Source: Cognatazoarcus halotolerans
GTDB lineage: Bacteria > Pseudomonadota > Gammaproteobacteria > Burkholderiales > Rhodocyclaceae
NCBI RefSeq assembly: GCF_009800965.1
Contig: NZ_WUAF01000008.1
Coordinates: forward strand, 159,474 to 223,473
Direction of reading: 5' to 3'
DNA: 64,000 nt
Shown here: in pieces, positions 27,918 to 36,408 of the stretch
How the letters are laid out: each line of letters opens with the position of its first letter
Position numbering within the stretch: position 1 is the first letter of the stretch
Position numbers and translations under genes: made by a program
Notes under the pieces: model-generated
The model's database searches: none
Seen by the model: only the letters and a program-made list of their open reading frames with translations
Told to the model about the DNA's origin: nothing

Positions 27918-28856
27918 TCAGCTAGCTTTTCCAAGTGGCGGTGTGCGGTCGGAAATCGAAAGCTCAAGCATCAATTCAATCCTGGCCTTGGTCGGTGTCC
28001 TCGACATTTCCGTTGACATGGTCAGCGGACCGGCCCCCGTGCGGGACGTCTCGATCACTGGGTAGCCCTTGTTCCGTAGCTGTGCGATCGGGCCCTTCCA
28101 TGATTCCGGGACGCTGGCATGACCGGGTAACGCTAGAACGATGCCTCGGGCACCCGCTGCGATACAAGCTTGTAGCAGATCCGGTGTGCTGCCCGCCGTA
28201 ACGAACAGGATGTCCACACGCGGCAAAGTTGAAATGCCTTGTAATTCGACCGGATGGCCGATTGGGCGAACTGGCTTGTGTGTTATCAACGGTGGGCGTG
28301 CCCAGCCCAGTGGTCCCGTATCGGGCGAGATGAAGGCGTCAACCGCCTGTGTATGTGCTTTTGTGACTTCCCGGGCTGCGTGAATCCGGTCGTTGGTAAC
28401 GACCAGTACGCCGAGTCCCGCAGCGCTGGGGTCGCAGGCCACCGAAACCGCGTTGTAGAGGTTCATCGGTCCGTCTGGAGACAGTGCGGTGGCTGGACGC
28501 ATGGCGCAGGTGAAGACCACGGGTTTGTCGGGAGTCAGCACAAGATCTGCAAAAAAAGCAGACTCCTCGAGCGTGTCAGTTCCGTGGGTGATGACAACGC
28601 CGTCGATGTGTTCCTGAGCGACCGCTGCCTCGATGGCACGAGCCAAACCTAGCCAATGTCGTGGCGTCATATCCTTGCTGTCCAGCTTGTATAGCTGTTC
28701 GGTGGTGAGTTCGGCCAGATCGGCCAAGGGTGGCACCGAGGCGATCAGCGCTTCGATCGTGAGCGTGCCCGCCCGGTAGTCCGTTGTGTCGGTGGCGCTG
28801 GGCGACGCGCCTGCGATGGTTCCGCCTGTGGCGATGAGATGGATGCGGGGTTTCAT
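27918..28856 (-). CDS. L-asparaginase (type II-like sequence, no signal peptide)
   Basis: Hydrolyses L-asparagine, possibly also glutamine, to the acid and ammonia. ATG 28856 is preceded by GGAGAG and gives 312 residues. Both catalytic triads of the family are in place: GGTIAG with nucleophilic T13 (11-16) and HGTDT (91-95), followed by VFTCAMRPATALSPDGP. The N-terminus MKPRIHLIATGG enters the fold directly, so unlike the E. coli periplasmic enzyme this one appears cytoplasmic. It lies downstream of the Na/alanine symporter gene, separated by that gene's terminator. Confidence 0.9.
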   Translation of the reverse strand: MKPRIHLIATGGTIAGASPSATDTTDYRAGTLTIEALIASVPPLADLAELTTEQLYKLDSKDMTPRHWLGLARAIEAAVAQEHIDGVVITHGTDTLEESAFFADLVLTPDKPVVFTCAMRPATALSPDGPMNLYNAVSVACDPSAAGLGVLVVTNDRIHAAREVTKAHTQAVDAFISPDTGPLGWARPPLITHKPVRPIGHPVELQGISTLPRVDILFVTAGSTPDLLQACIAAGARGIVLALPGHASVPESWKGPIAQLRNKGYPVIETSRTGAGPLTMSTEMSRTPTKARIELMLELSISDRTPPLGKAS

Positions 28857-28907
28857 TGCGGACTCTCCGGGACTGTTGCGATAGCGCCTGAGCGGAGCGA
28901 TGGTTTC

Positions 28908-28938
28908 AAACAAAACCGCCTCCGGCAAGCGGAGGCGG
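28908..28938 (-). terminator. Terminator of the sodium:alanine symporter gene
   Basis: Inverted repeat CCGCCTCCG / CGGAGGCGG (28916-28924 with 28930-28938) and loop GCAAG. Read on the reverse strand the hairpin is followed by TTTTGTTTG. It lies 26 bp past the symporter stop codon (28964) and upstream of the asparaginase start, so the two genes probably have separate transcripts. Confidence 0.85.
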
Positions 28939-28963
28939 CAAGGGGGGAGTGAACGCTCGGGCT

Positions 28964-30397
28964 CTATTTCTTGGAGGCCCAGAAGGCGGCGTTCTTGATG
29001 CCGAGCTTTTCGGGGTTGAAGGTGGGGTCCTTGCCGGCCTTCTTCTGTGCCTCGTAGTCCTTGAGGGCGAGCAGGGCGGGTTTCTGGATGATGAGGATGG
29101 CGATGATGTTGAGCCAGGCCATCAGGCCGACGCCGACGTCACCGAGGTCCCAGGCCGCGCCCGCGCTCTTGACCGAGCCGTAGGTGACCGCGGCCATGAT
29201 GCCGATCTTGAGCACGAAGGACAGCCAGGGGCGGTGCACCTTGCGGTTGATGTAGGCGATGTTGGTCTCGGCCATGTAGTAGTAGGCGACGATGGTGGTG
29301 AAGGCGAAGAAGAACAGCGCCAGTGCGACGAAGGTCGAGCCGAAGCCGGGCAGCACCGATTCGACCGCCGCCTGGGTGTAGCCCGCGCCGGCCTCGACGC
29401 CGGGCAGACCGTTGGCGAGCATCGAGCCGTCCGGTGCCTTGACGTTGTACATGCCGGTCGACAGCAGCATGAAGGCGGTGGCCGAACACACGAAGAGGGT
29501 GTCGATATACACCGAGAAGGCCTGCACATAACCCTGCTTGGCCGGGTGCGAGACCTCGGCGGCGGCGGCCGGATGCGGGCCGGTACCCTGGCCGGCCTCG
29601 TTCGAATAGACCCCGCGCTTGACACCCCACTGCACCGCCATGCCCAGCACCGCACCGAAACCGGCCTCCAGGCCGAAGGCGCTCTTGAAGATCAACGCGA
29701 TCATCGAGGGCAGGTGATCGATGTTCAGCAGCACGATCACCAGCGCCACGAGGATGTAGGCGAGCGCCATGAAGGGCACCACGATCTCGGCGAACAGCGC
29801 GATGCGCTTGACCCCGCCGAAGATGATGAAGCCGAGCAGGATGACGATGCAGGCGGCGCTCACCGCGGTATCGACCCCCCAGGCGTTGGCCAGCCCCGAA
29901 GCGATGCTGTTGGCCTGCACGCCGGGCAGCAAGAGGCCGGTGGCAATGACCGTGGCGACCGCGAAGATCCAGGCATACCACTTCTGGCCCATGCATTTTT
30001 CGATGTAATAGGCCGGGCCGCCGCGGTACATGCCTTCGTCGTCGCGCTCCTTGTAGATCTGCGCGAGGGTCGATTCGACGAAGGCGGTGGAGGCGCCCAG
30101 GAAGGCCACCATCCACATCCAGAAGATCGCGCCGGGGCCGCCGAAGGTGATGGCGGTGGCCACGCCGGCGATGTTGCCGGTGCCGACCCGCCCGGACAGC
30201 GACATGGCCAGCGCCTGGAAGGACGAGACGCCCGACTCGGAGCTCTTGCCGGAGAACATCAGGCGGATCATCTCGCCAAAGCCGCGTACCTGCATGAAGC
30301 GGGTGCGGATCGAGAAATACAGGCCGGTGCCCAGGCACAGGTAGATCAGGGCCGGGCTCCAGATGATGCCGTTGAGCATGCTGACGAATTCGTTCAC
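28964..30397 (-). CDS. Sodium:alanine (AGCS-family) symporter
   Basis: Inner-membrane Na+-coupled amino-acid importer. The start is GTG 30397 (reading MNEFVSMLNGIIWSPALIYL), with AAGGAG exactly eight bases upstream; 477 residues and about eleven hydrophobic helices. Family landmarks are SLSGRVGTGNIAGVATAITF, GPGAIFWMWMVAFLGASTAF and the SNEAGQGTGPHPAAAA segment. A terminator follows directly. The neighbouring asparaginase suggests amino-acid use, but shared control is not shown. Confidence 0.93.
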   Translation of the reverse strand: MNEFVSMLNGIIWSPALIYLCLGTGLYFSIRTRFMQVRGFGEMIRLMFSGKSSESGVSSFQALAMSLSGRVGTGNIAGVATAITFGGPGAIFWMWMVAFLGASTAFVESTLAQIYKERDDEGMYRGGPAYYIEKCMGQKWYAWIFAVATVIATGLLLPGVQANSIASGLANAWGVDTAVSAACIVILLGFIIFGGVKRIALFAEIVVPFMALAYILVALVIVLLNIDHLPSMIALIFKSAFGLEAGFGAVLGMAVQWGVKRGVYSNEAGQGTGPHPAAAAEVSHPAKQGYVQAFSVYIDTLFVCSATAFMLLSTGMYNVKAPDGSMLANGLPGVEAGAGYTQAAVESVLPGFGSTFVALALFFFAFTTIVAYYYMAETNIAYINRKVHRPWLSFVLKIGIMAAVTYGSVKSAGAAWDLGDVGVGLMAWLNIIAILIIQKPALLALKDYEAQKKAGKDPTFNPEKLGIKNAAFWASKK

Positions 30398-30936
30398 TGC
30401 GCTAACTCCTTGAATGGGGCGTCCGGCCGCCGTCGTTGTTGTCTGGGTCGCCGGTGGTTTGGCGATGGTCAAATACCGGATGTTGCGATGCAGCAAGAAA
30501 TATACCTTGCCCTGTCGCCGGTTAGGTACCCGAAACTCGTGCATGTCGCTGCCGCGGCGCCCCGAAATGCAGCCCGGCGGCAGGTTCCGGCGCATTCGGG
30601 CACCGAGGTGGTGCGTCTGCCCCTATCGCTGCCCAGGCCTGCGTCGCTGACGCGGTCGTGTTCGTTTATCCGGTGCCCATTGTAAATTTGCTGCCCGGCC
30701 ATACCAGACTCGATTGGCCTGCTTCTCTTTGATCGCGGAGGCCGTCACTGTGCAGGTAAGTCTGTCGTTCAGCGGCGAGGCGCCTTGGGCAATCGACGCC
30801 GCGTCCTTCCCGCTTCAAGTCTCCTGATCTACGTCGAAAAGGCCGGCCGCCTTGATGAAGCTTGGGAAAAAAGAGACGCGTGTGATCGGGGCCGCCCTGG
30901 AAAACCTCGAGCAGTGATCTCTCCTGAGCGGTGCCT
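30398..30936. other. Non-coding stretch between the symporter and the Kef-type antiporter genes
   Basis: About 540 bp. It must include the symporter promoter at its left side. A short repeat AAGGC/GCCTT (30839-30853), read on the reverse strand before TTTTCG, could be a weak terminator for the antiporter gene that ends at 30937. Short frames on both strands lack ribosome-binding sites and protein-like sequence. No RNA gene was recognised. Confidence 0.45.
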
Positions 30937-32679
30937 TCATCCATGATGAATGGCGTCGATGCGCCGCTCGCGTTCGTGTTCGAGAACGTGAAGGATGGTT
31001 TCTTCGTCGGTGCCGATACGCTCGAGGGTCAATCCTGCCAGTTGCAGGCCGGATTCGAGTGTTTCGGAGATGACCGCGTCGGCACCGGCTCGCCGGAGTG
31101 CTGCCGCGTGCTTTTCGTCGCGCGCGCGGGCGATGATGCGTACCTTCGGCGCCACCAGGCGGATGCCCTCGACGGCACGCATCGCGGCATGCATCTGATC
31201 CATCGTGAGGACCACGGCGCGTGCGTCCTCCAGGTGCAGGCGGCGCAACAGGTCAGGCCGACTGGCGTCCCCATAGAACACCGGCGCACCGAGGTGGCGC
31301 CGGCGCGCGACCAGTTTCGGATCGTGTTCGACCGCCACGAAGGCGACCTGCTGCCGGGCCAGCACCTGGCCGACCATTTCGCCGATCCGGCCGTAGCCGG
31401 CGATGATGACATGGCCGGAAAGCGTCTCTAGCTGCGGTTCCTCCGGTGGTTCGCCGCGCTTGCCGACGTGTTCGTCAACCCAGTTGCCGAGGAGCGTGCC
31501 GAAGCGGGCCGCGAGTGGCGTGAGCAGCATGCTGAATCCCACCACCAGAAGCATGAACTGGCCAGCTGCCGGGCTGAGCAACTTGAGGGTCATTGCCACG
31601 CCGACGACGATGAAGGCGAACTCCCCGCCCTGGGACAGCAAGATCGCGCCCTCGGCGGATCTTCCCCACGAAAGGCCGTGGGTTCGCAGGATCACGAACA
31701 GCAGCGTCGCCTTGATCGACATGAGACCGGCAACCGAGAGGGGGAGCCACAGGGGTTCCCGGGCGAGTTCCGAGACGTCGATGCCCATCCCGACCGACAT
31801 GAAGAACAGGCCCATCAACAGGCCCTTGAAGGGCTCGATGGTAATCTCCACCTCATGGCGGAATTCGGTTTCCGCGATGATGAGGCCGGCCAGCATCGCA
31901 CCCATCGCCATCGACAAACCAGCGGCCCAGGTCAGCGCAGCCACGCCGAGGCTGGAGAGCAGGGTGAGGGCCATGAAGCTGTCCGGCTGTCGGGTTGAGG
32001 CGAGGTGGTGAAATACCGGTCGCACCAGGCGGCTGCCTATCAGGTAGATTGCGCCGACCGTGAGGACCGCCTTTGCCACGGCAATGCCCATCAAGGTAAC
32101 GAAGTCCGCATCCCCCGGCTGGCCCATGATTGTCACCAGCACCAGCAGTGGCACCACTGCGAGATCCTGGAACAGCAGGATCGAGAACGTGGCCTGACCC
32201 ATCGGCGTACCGAGTTCGCGGCGCTGCCCGAGTAATTGCATCACGACCGCGGTGGACGAAAAAGCCAGCACCAGGCCCAGAATGACCGAGGGTTCGAGTG
32301 CATGCTCCCATGCCCAGGCAATGCCCCCGATGGTCAGTGCCGACAGACCGACCTGCAGGCCGCCGGCACCGAATACCAGGCGGCGCATCGACCAGAGCCG
32401 CAGCACCGACATCTCGAGACCGATGGTGAACATGAGGAAGATCACGCCTAGCTCGGCGAAGGTCTCGACATCTTCGCGGCGTCCGAAAGTGACCCAGTGC
32501 AACCACGGGTAGTGCTCGGTTACACGGCCCAGACCGAATGGCCCGATCAGCGCGCCCACCGCGAGGAATCCGAGTACCGGATTGATGCGTACCCGCTGCA
32601 GCAACGGAATCAACACCCCTGCAAGGGTCAGGAAAAGAATCGTTTCGCGCAGGTAGGGCAGTGCGTGTTCTTCGGACAT
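30937..32679 (-). CDS. Kef-type monovalent cation:proton antiporter (CPA2) with RCK domain
   Basis: Inner-membrane K+(Na+)/H+ antiporter or K+ efflux system, 580 residues. About twelve transmembrane helices (residues 5-385) include VGALIGPFGLG, GVIFLMFTIGLEMS and the ion-site segment SILLFQDLAVVPLL. A cytoplasmic TrkA-N/RCK domain (about 410-530; HVIIAGYGRIGEMVGQVLA) binds a dinucleotide; a helical tail to residue 580 follows. It resembles KefB/KefC and YbaL. No KefF/KefG-type ancillary oxidoreductase gene adjoins it. Confidence 0.92.
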   Translation of the reverse strand: MSEEHALPYLRETILFLTLAGVLIPLLQRVRINPVLGFLAVGALIGPFGLGRVTEHYPWLHWVTFGRREDVETFAELGVIFLMFTIGLEMSVLRLWSMRRLVFGAGGLQVGLSALTIGGIAWAWEHALEPSVILGLVLAFSSTAVVMQLLGQRRELGTPMGQATFSILLFQDLAVVPLLVLVTIMGQPGDADFVTLMGIAVAKAVLTVGAIYLIGSRLVRPVFHHLASTRQPDSFMALTLLSSLGVAALTWAAGLSMAMGAMLAGLIIAETEFRHEVEITIEPFKGLLMGLFFMSVGMGIDVSELAREPLWLPLSVAGLMSIKATLLFVILRTHGLSWGRSAEGAILLSQGGEFAFIVVGVAMTLKLLSPAAGQFMLLVVGFSMLLTPLAARFGTLLGNWVDEHVGKRGEPPEEPQLETLSGHVIIAGYGRIGEMVGQVLARQQVAFVAVEHDPKLVARRRHLGAPVFYGDASRPDLLRRLHLEDARAVVLTMDQMHAAMRAVEGIRLVAPKVRIIARARDEKHAAALRRAGADAVISETLESGLQLAGLTLERIGTDEETILHVLEHERERRIDAIHHG

Positions 32680-33170
32680 CGAGTGGCGGTCTGCAGCGTC
32701 GGAGGGGCGTTGGTTGTTGTTTAGCCCATGATTCTAGCCGGTATGCGCGGGCTCGCTGAAGCCTCGCGGACGCAGATCTGCGCGGCCAAGCGGATCGCTC
32801 GCTGCCTTGCCGACGATGTGGGCGGGTATCAGTGTATTCACCTGTCTGGCCGTGTCGCGATCGAGAACCGGCAGGACGGGATTGCGCCGTGCCCCGGGCA
32901 GGAACCCATCATCGGAGCGATTCCCGTCCATCCTGATGACACATGGCCGGCAGCCCGTGCGACGATCAAGCGAGGATCACCGAACGTTTGTCGGGCTTCC
33001 GAGGAGGACAGGCGTCATGGTGCGCGTCAACGAGAGGCGATCTGCCCGGCGCATGCGATCCGGGTTCCGCTAAATGCCTCCCGGTTCGGGGTCCGGGAGG
33101 CGGTCGCCGCGCCCGTCCAGCGTATCACTCCGAAGCGACGGTGGGCGCTCCCGGATTCCGCACAGGGTTA
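32680..33170. other. Non-coding stretch between the Kef-type gene and ftsH
   Basis: About 490 bp. Frames exist on both strands, including one of 217 codons on the forward strand that runs into the ftsH coding region, but none begins behind a ribosome-binding site or resembles a known protein. A strand that reads smoothly for about 60 codons (32931 to 32734, reverse) may be a decayed remnant. No terminator or RNA gene was recognised. Confidence 0.4.
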
Positions 33171-35012
33171 TCAATCGCCGGCGGTGTCGGTGGAGGCCTC
33201 TACTCGTTTCAGAATCCGCGTCAGGTCGGCCTCGTCGAGGGTTTCCTTCACCAACAGATCCCGGGCTGTATCCTCGAGAATCTCGCGCCGGGTGTTGAGC
33301 AGGGCGACGGTGCGCTTGAAGGCTTCGGCAACGATCTCGCGCACGGCGCAGTCAATCTCGCGCGCGGTCTCTTCGGAGTAGCTGCGTTCTCCCGGCATGG
33401 CGCCGGGCTGGCCGAGGAAGTTCTGCCGCTCTTCTTCATAGACCACGTTGCCGAGCTTCTCGTGCATGCCGAAACGCATCACGATCGAGCGCGCGATGCT
33501 GGTGACCTTCTGCAAGTCGTCGGATGCGCCGGTGGAAACCTTGCCGAACACGATCTGCTCGGCCGCGCGTCCGCCGAGCAATACCGCCATGCGGTTCTCG
33601 AGCTCGTCGCGGGTCATCAGGAAGCGGTCTTCGGTAGGGCGCTGGATGGTGTAGCCAAGTGCGCCGACACCGCGCGGGATGATGCTGATCTTGTGTACCG
33701 TGTCGCTGCCGGGCAGGCTCATCGCCACCAGTGCGTGCCCCATCTCGTGGTAGGCCACCACGGTGCGTTCGTGCTCGTTGAGCACCCGGTTCTTCTTCTC
33801 GAGCCCGGCGACGATGCGCTCGACCGCGACGGTGAAGTCTTCCACCGTGACACCGTCACCGTTGCGGCGGGTGGCGACCAGGGCCGCCTCGTTGCACAGG
33901 TTGGCGAGATCCGCGCCGGAGAAACCCGGCGTCAGCGCAGCCACCTTCTCGGCGTCGGTGTCCGGTGCGAGGGTGATCTTCTTCATGTGCACCTGGAGGA
34001 TCTGGATGCGGCCCTGCTTGTCGGGACGGTCCACCAGCACCTGTCGGTCGAAGCGGCCAGCGCGCAGCAGCGCCGGGTCGAGCACTTCGGGGCGGTTGGT
34101 GGCGGCCAGCAACACCAGGCCGGAGGAGGAGTCGAAGCCGTCCAGCTCGACCAGCAGCTGATTCAGCGTCTGCTCCTTCTCGTCGTTGCCGCCGCCCATG
34201 CCGCCGAAGGCGCCGCGGGCGCGGCCCATGGCATCGAGTTCGTCGATGAAGATGATTGCCGGCGCCTTCTGGCGAGCCTGCTCGAAGAGATCGCGCACCC
34301 GCGCGGCGCCCACGCCGACGAACATCTCGACAAACTCCGAGCCCGAGATCGAGAAGAAGGGCACGCCCGCCTCGCCGGCCACGGCCTTGGCGAGCAGCGT
34401 CTTGCCGGTGCCCGGGGGGCCGATCAGCAGGATGCCCTTGGGCGAGCGCCCGCCGAGACGCCCGTGCGAGCTTGGGTCCTTTAGAAAACCGACCACCTCC
34501 TCGAGCTCTGCCTTGGCCTCGTCGACGCCGGCCACGTCATCGAAGTTCACCCCGGTCTTGGTCTCGACATAGATCTTCGCCTTGCTCTTTCCGATCGACA
34601 TGAAGCCGCCCATGCCGCCCTGCTTGCCGGCGAGGCGCTTCATCGCGAACATCCAGATGCCGACGAAGATCACCGCCGGCAGCACCCAGCCGAGCAGGTC
34701 GCGCAGGAAGGTGGACTCGATTACGCCGGTGAACTTCACGTCGTACTGGCCGAGATCCTTGGCCAGTTCCGGATCGACGCGGGTGGTGACGAACTTGTCG
34801 CGGCCGTCGGACAGCGGCGTCTTGAGGGTGCCCTGGATGGTGTTGTCGGAGATGGCGATATCGGCCACCTTGCCTTCCTTCACCAACTTCTGGAACTCGC
34901 TGTATGGCAGCGGTTCAGTCGAACGCATCTGTACCCAGATGTCGTGCAGGGTGAATACCGCGAACATCGCAAAGATGAAGTACCAGATACTGAACTGGGT
35001 TTTCTTTTCCAT
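33171..35012 (-). CDS. ftsH: ATP-dependent zinc metalloprotease FtsH
   Basis: Membrane-anchored AAA+ metalloprotease that degrades misassembled membrane proteins and some cytoplasmic regulators. The 613 residues comprise two transmembrane helices (about 7-25 and 105-125) around a periplasmic domain, the AAA module with Walker A GPPGTGKT, Walker [12 protein letters not shown] and [21 protein letters not shown], and the M41 peptidase with zinc motif HEMGH. The common motif is HEAGH; Met at the third position still fits HExGH. It is not beside rlmE/folP, so it may be a second FtsH of the cell. Confidence 0.96.
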   Translation of the reverse strand: MEKKTQFSIWYFIFAMFAVFTLHDIWVQMRSTEPLPYSEFQKLVKEGKVADIAISDNTIQGTLKTPLSDGRDKFVTTRVDPELAKDLGQYDVKFTGVIESTFLRDLLGWVLPAVIFVGIWMFAMKRLAGKQGGMGGFMSIGKSKAKIYVETKTGVNFDDVAGVDEAKAELEEVVGFLKDPSSHGRLGGRSPKGILLIGPPGTGKTLLAKAVAGEAGVPFFSISGSEFVEMFVGVGAARVRDLFEQARQKAPAIIFIDELDAMGRARGAFGGMGGGNDEKEQTLNQLLVELDGFDSSSGLVLLAATNRPEVLDPALLRAGRFDRQVLVDRPDKQGRIQILQVHMKKITLAPDTDAEKVAALTPGFSGADLANLCNEAALVATRRNGDGVTVEDFTVAVERIVAGLEKKNRVLNEHERTVVAYHEMGHALVAMSLPGSDTVHKISIIPRGVGALGYTIQRPTEDRFLMTRDELENRMAVLLGGRAAEQIVFGKVSTGASDDLQKVTSIARSIVMRFGMHEKLGNVVYEEERQNFLGQPGAMPGERSYSEETAREIDCAVREIVAEAFKRTVALLNTRREILEDTARDLLVKETLDEADLTRILKRVEASTDTAGD

Positions 35013-35063
35013 TACCTTTACCGGTCTGTTAGCGCTTGCTAGTTGGGGGCGCTGGCGCGAGGA

Positions 35064-36188
35064 TCAAGGCACATCGTCATCGGGCTCCCCGGCATCACGC
35101 GAGGGCGCCGTTGCAATATGCAGCGTCGACGTGGGGAAGGCGATGTCTGCGTCATGCCTGCGGATGATGTCATACACCTTGAGCAGCACGTCCTGCTTGA
35201 TGCCATGGAACTTCACCCAGTCGGTGGTCTTGGTGAAGGTGTAGATGAAGAAATCCAGCGATGAGGGCCCGTAGCTGTTGAAGTTGACGATCAGCGTGCG
35301 CTTCTTTGCCTCGATATCCGGGTGCGCACGCAGCATGGCGGTCACGTCGCCGATGATGGCTCGCATCTTGTCGGCGTCGTCATAGCGGATGCCGATGGTT
35401 TCCTTGATGCGACGATTTCGCATGCGCGAAGGATTCTCGACCGAGATGCTGACGAAGGTTGCGTTGGGGACGTACAGCGGGCGCTGGTCAAAGGTGCGGA
35501 TGCGGGTCATGCGCCAGCCGATGTCCTCGACGGTGCCCTCGATCTCCTTGTCCGGCGAGCGCACCCAGTCGCCCACCTTGAACGGGCGGTCGAGGTAGAT
35601 GACCATCGCGCCGAAGAAGTTGGTCAGCAGGTCCTTGGCGGCAAAACCCACGGCGATGCCGCCGATGCCGCCGAACGCGAGTACGCCGGAGATCGAGAAG
35701 CCGAGCGTCTGCAGAACCACGAGGGATGCGGTGATGATCGCCGAGGCACGCAGCAGCTTGCCCACCGCCCGCGCAGTGGTTTCGTCCACCGGGTTGTCGG
35801 TGCGCGCTGGATCCACCATCAGGCGTTCCATGCCTTGCACCAGGCGGACCAGGAACCAGGTGAGCAGAAAAATGATCGTCACATGCCTGGCGGGACCAAC
35901 GGCATCGAAGATCGCCGAGTCGGAGTGCGCGCGAACGATGTCGAGCGCCCAGAACATGCCTACGGCCCAGACCATGACACCGGCCGGCTTGCGCCCGGCC
36001 TCGAGCAGCGTGTCATCCCAGCGGTTGGCGGTGTGCGCGAAGCGCTTCTCCAGGCGGTTGAAGAAGCGCTTCAGCAGGAAATTGCCGAGCAGCGCGATGA
36101 AGATCACCACGAATACTTCGGCGATCCAGCCTGATCCGGCGGGCAGAATCTTGAACGAGGCGGTCAGGCTTTCTATCCAGTCCTTCAA
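35064..36188 (-). CDS. MscS-family mechanosensitive ion channel (YbdG/MscM-like size)
   Basis: Inner-membrane channel that opens on turgor rise. The 374 residues have about five transmembrane helices; the last is the pore-lining segment SGVLAFGGIGGIAVGFAAKD followed by LLTNFFGAMVIYLDRPFKVGDW, the signature of MscS. A beta domain and alpha/beta cytoplasmic domain follow. It is longer than E. coli MscS because of the additional N-terminal helices. It is divergent from prsT, with 220 bp between the starts. Confidence 0.92.
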   Translation of the reverse strand: MKDWIESLTASFKILPAGSGWIAEVFVVIFIALLGNFLLKRFFNRLEKRFAHTANRWDDTLLEAGRKPAGVMVWAVGMFWALDIVRAHSDSAIFDAVGPARHVTIIFLLTWFLVRLVQGMERLMVDPARTDNPVDETTARAVGKLLRASAIITASLVVLQTLGFSISGVLAFGGIGGIAVGFAAKDLLTNFFGAMVIYLDRPFKVGDWVRSPDKEIEGTVEDIGWRMTRIRTFDQRPLYVPNATFVSISVENPSRMRNRRIKETIGIRYDDADKMRAIIGDVTAMLRAHPDIEAKKRTLIVNFNSYGPSSLDFFIYTFTKTTDWVKFHGIKQDVLLKVYDIIRRHDADIAFPTSTLHIATAPSRDAGEPDDDVP

Positions 36189-36408
36189 ACGGACTCCTCC
36201 GGTAACGAGTGGGGGGACGTCTGGCGACCAGGGCCGACGAGCAGAGGCGTCATTATACCGGCGCGAAAACCGCCGCCGGATGCGTGATCGATTTGACGGC
36301 CGATTGCGGCATCGGAGTAATCGTCAGGCAAGCCGATCAAATATCACGGTGGCTGTTGCCGGGCAGGCACTAAAGTGGATTCCTGCGACAAACTTGCCTT
36401 GCTCTGCC

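Noticed and set aside
28949..30685. 578-codon forward open frame
   Set aside because: Antisense to the sodium:alanine symporter; Gly/Asp/His/Gln-rich with no domain features.
32728..33381. 217-codon forward open frame before ftsH
   Set aside because: No ribosome-binding site, no recognisable domain, and its second part is antisense to ftsH.
36320..36400. Possible sigma-54-like box upstream of prsT (CAGGCACTAAAGTGGA)
   Set aside because: The -12 part lacks GC at the right spacing and no TGTCG-type element is found upstream, so it is not counted with the four boxes.
35599..36408. 270-codon upstream extension of the prsT frame
   Set aside because: It lies antisense to the intact MscS gene and lacks protein-like composition; a signal peptide begins exactly at ATG 36409.
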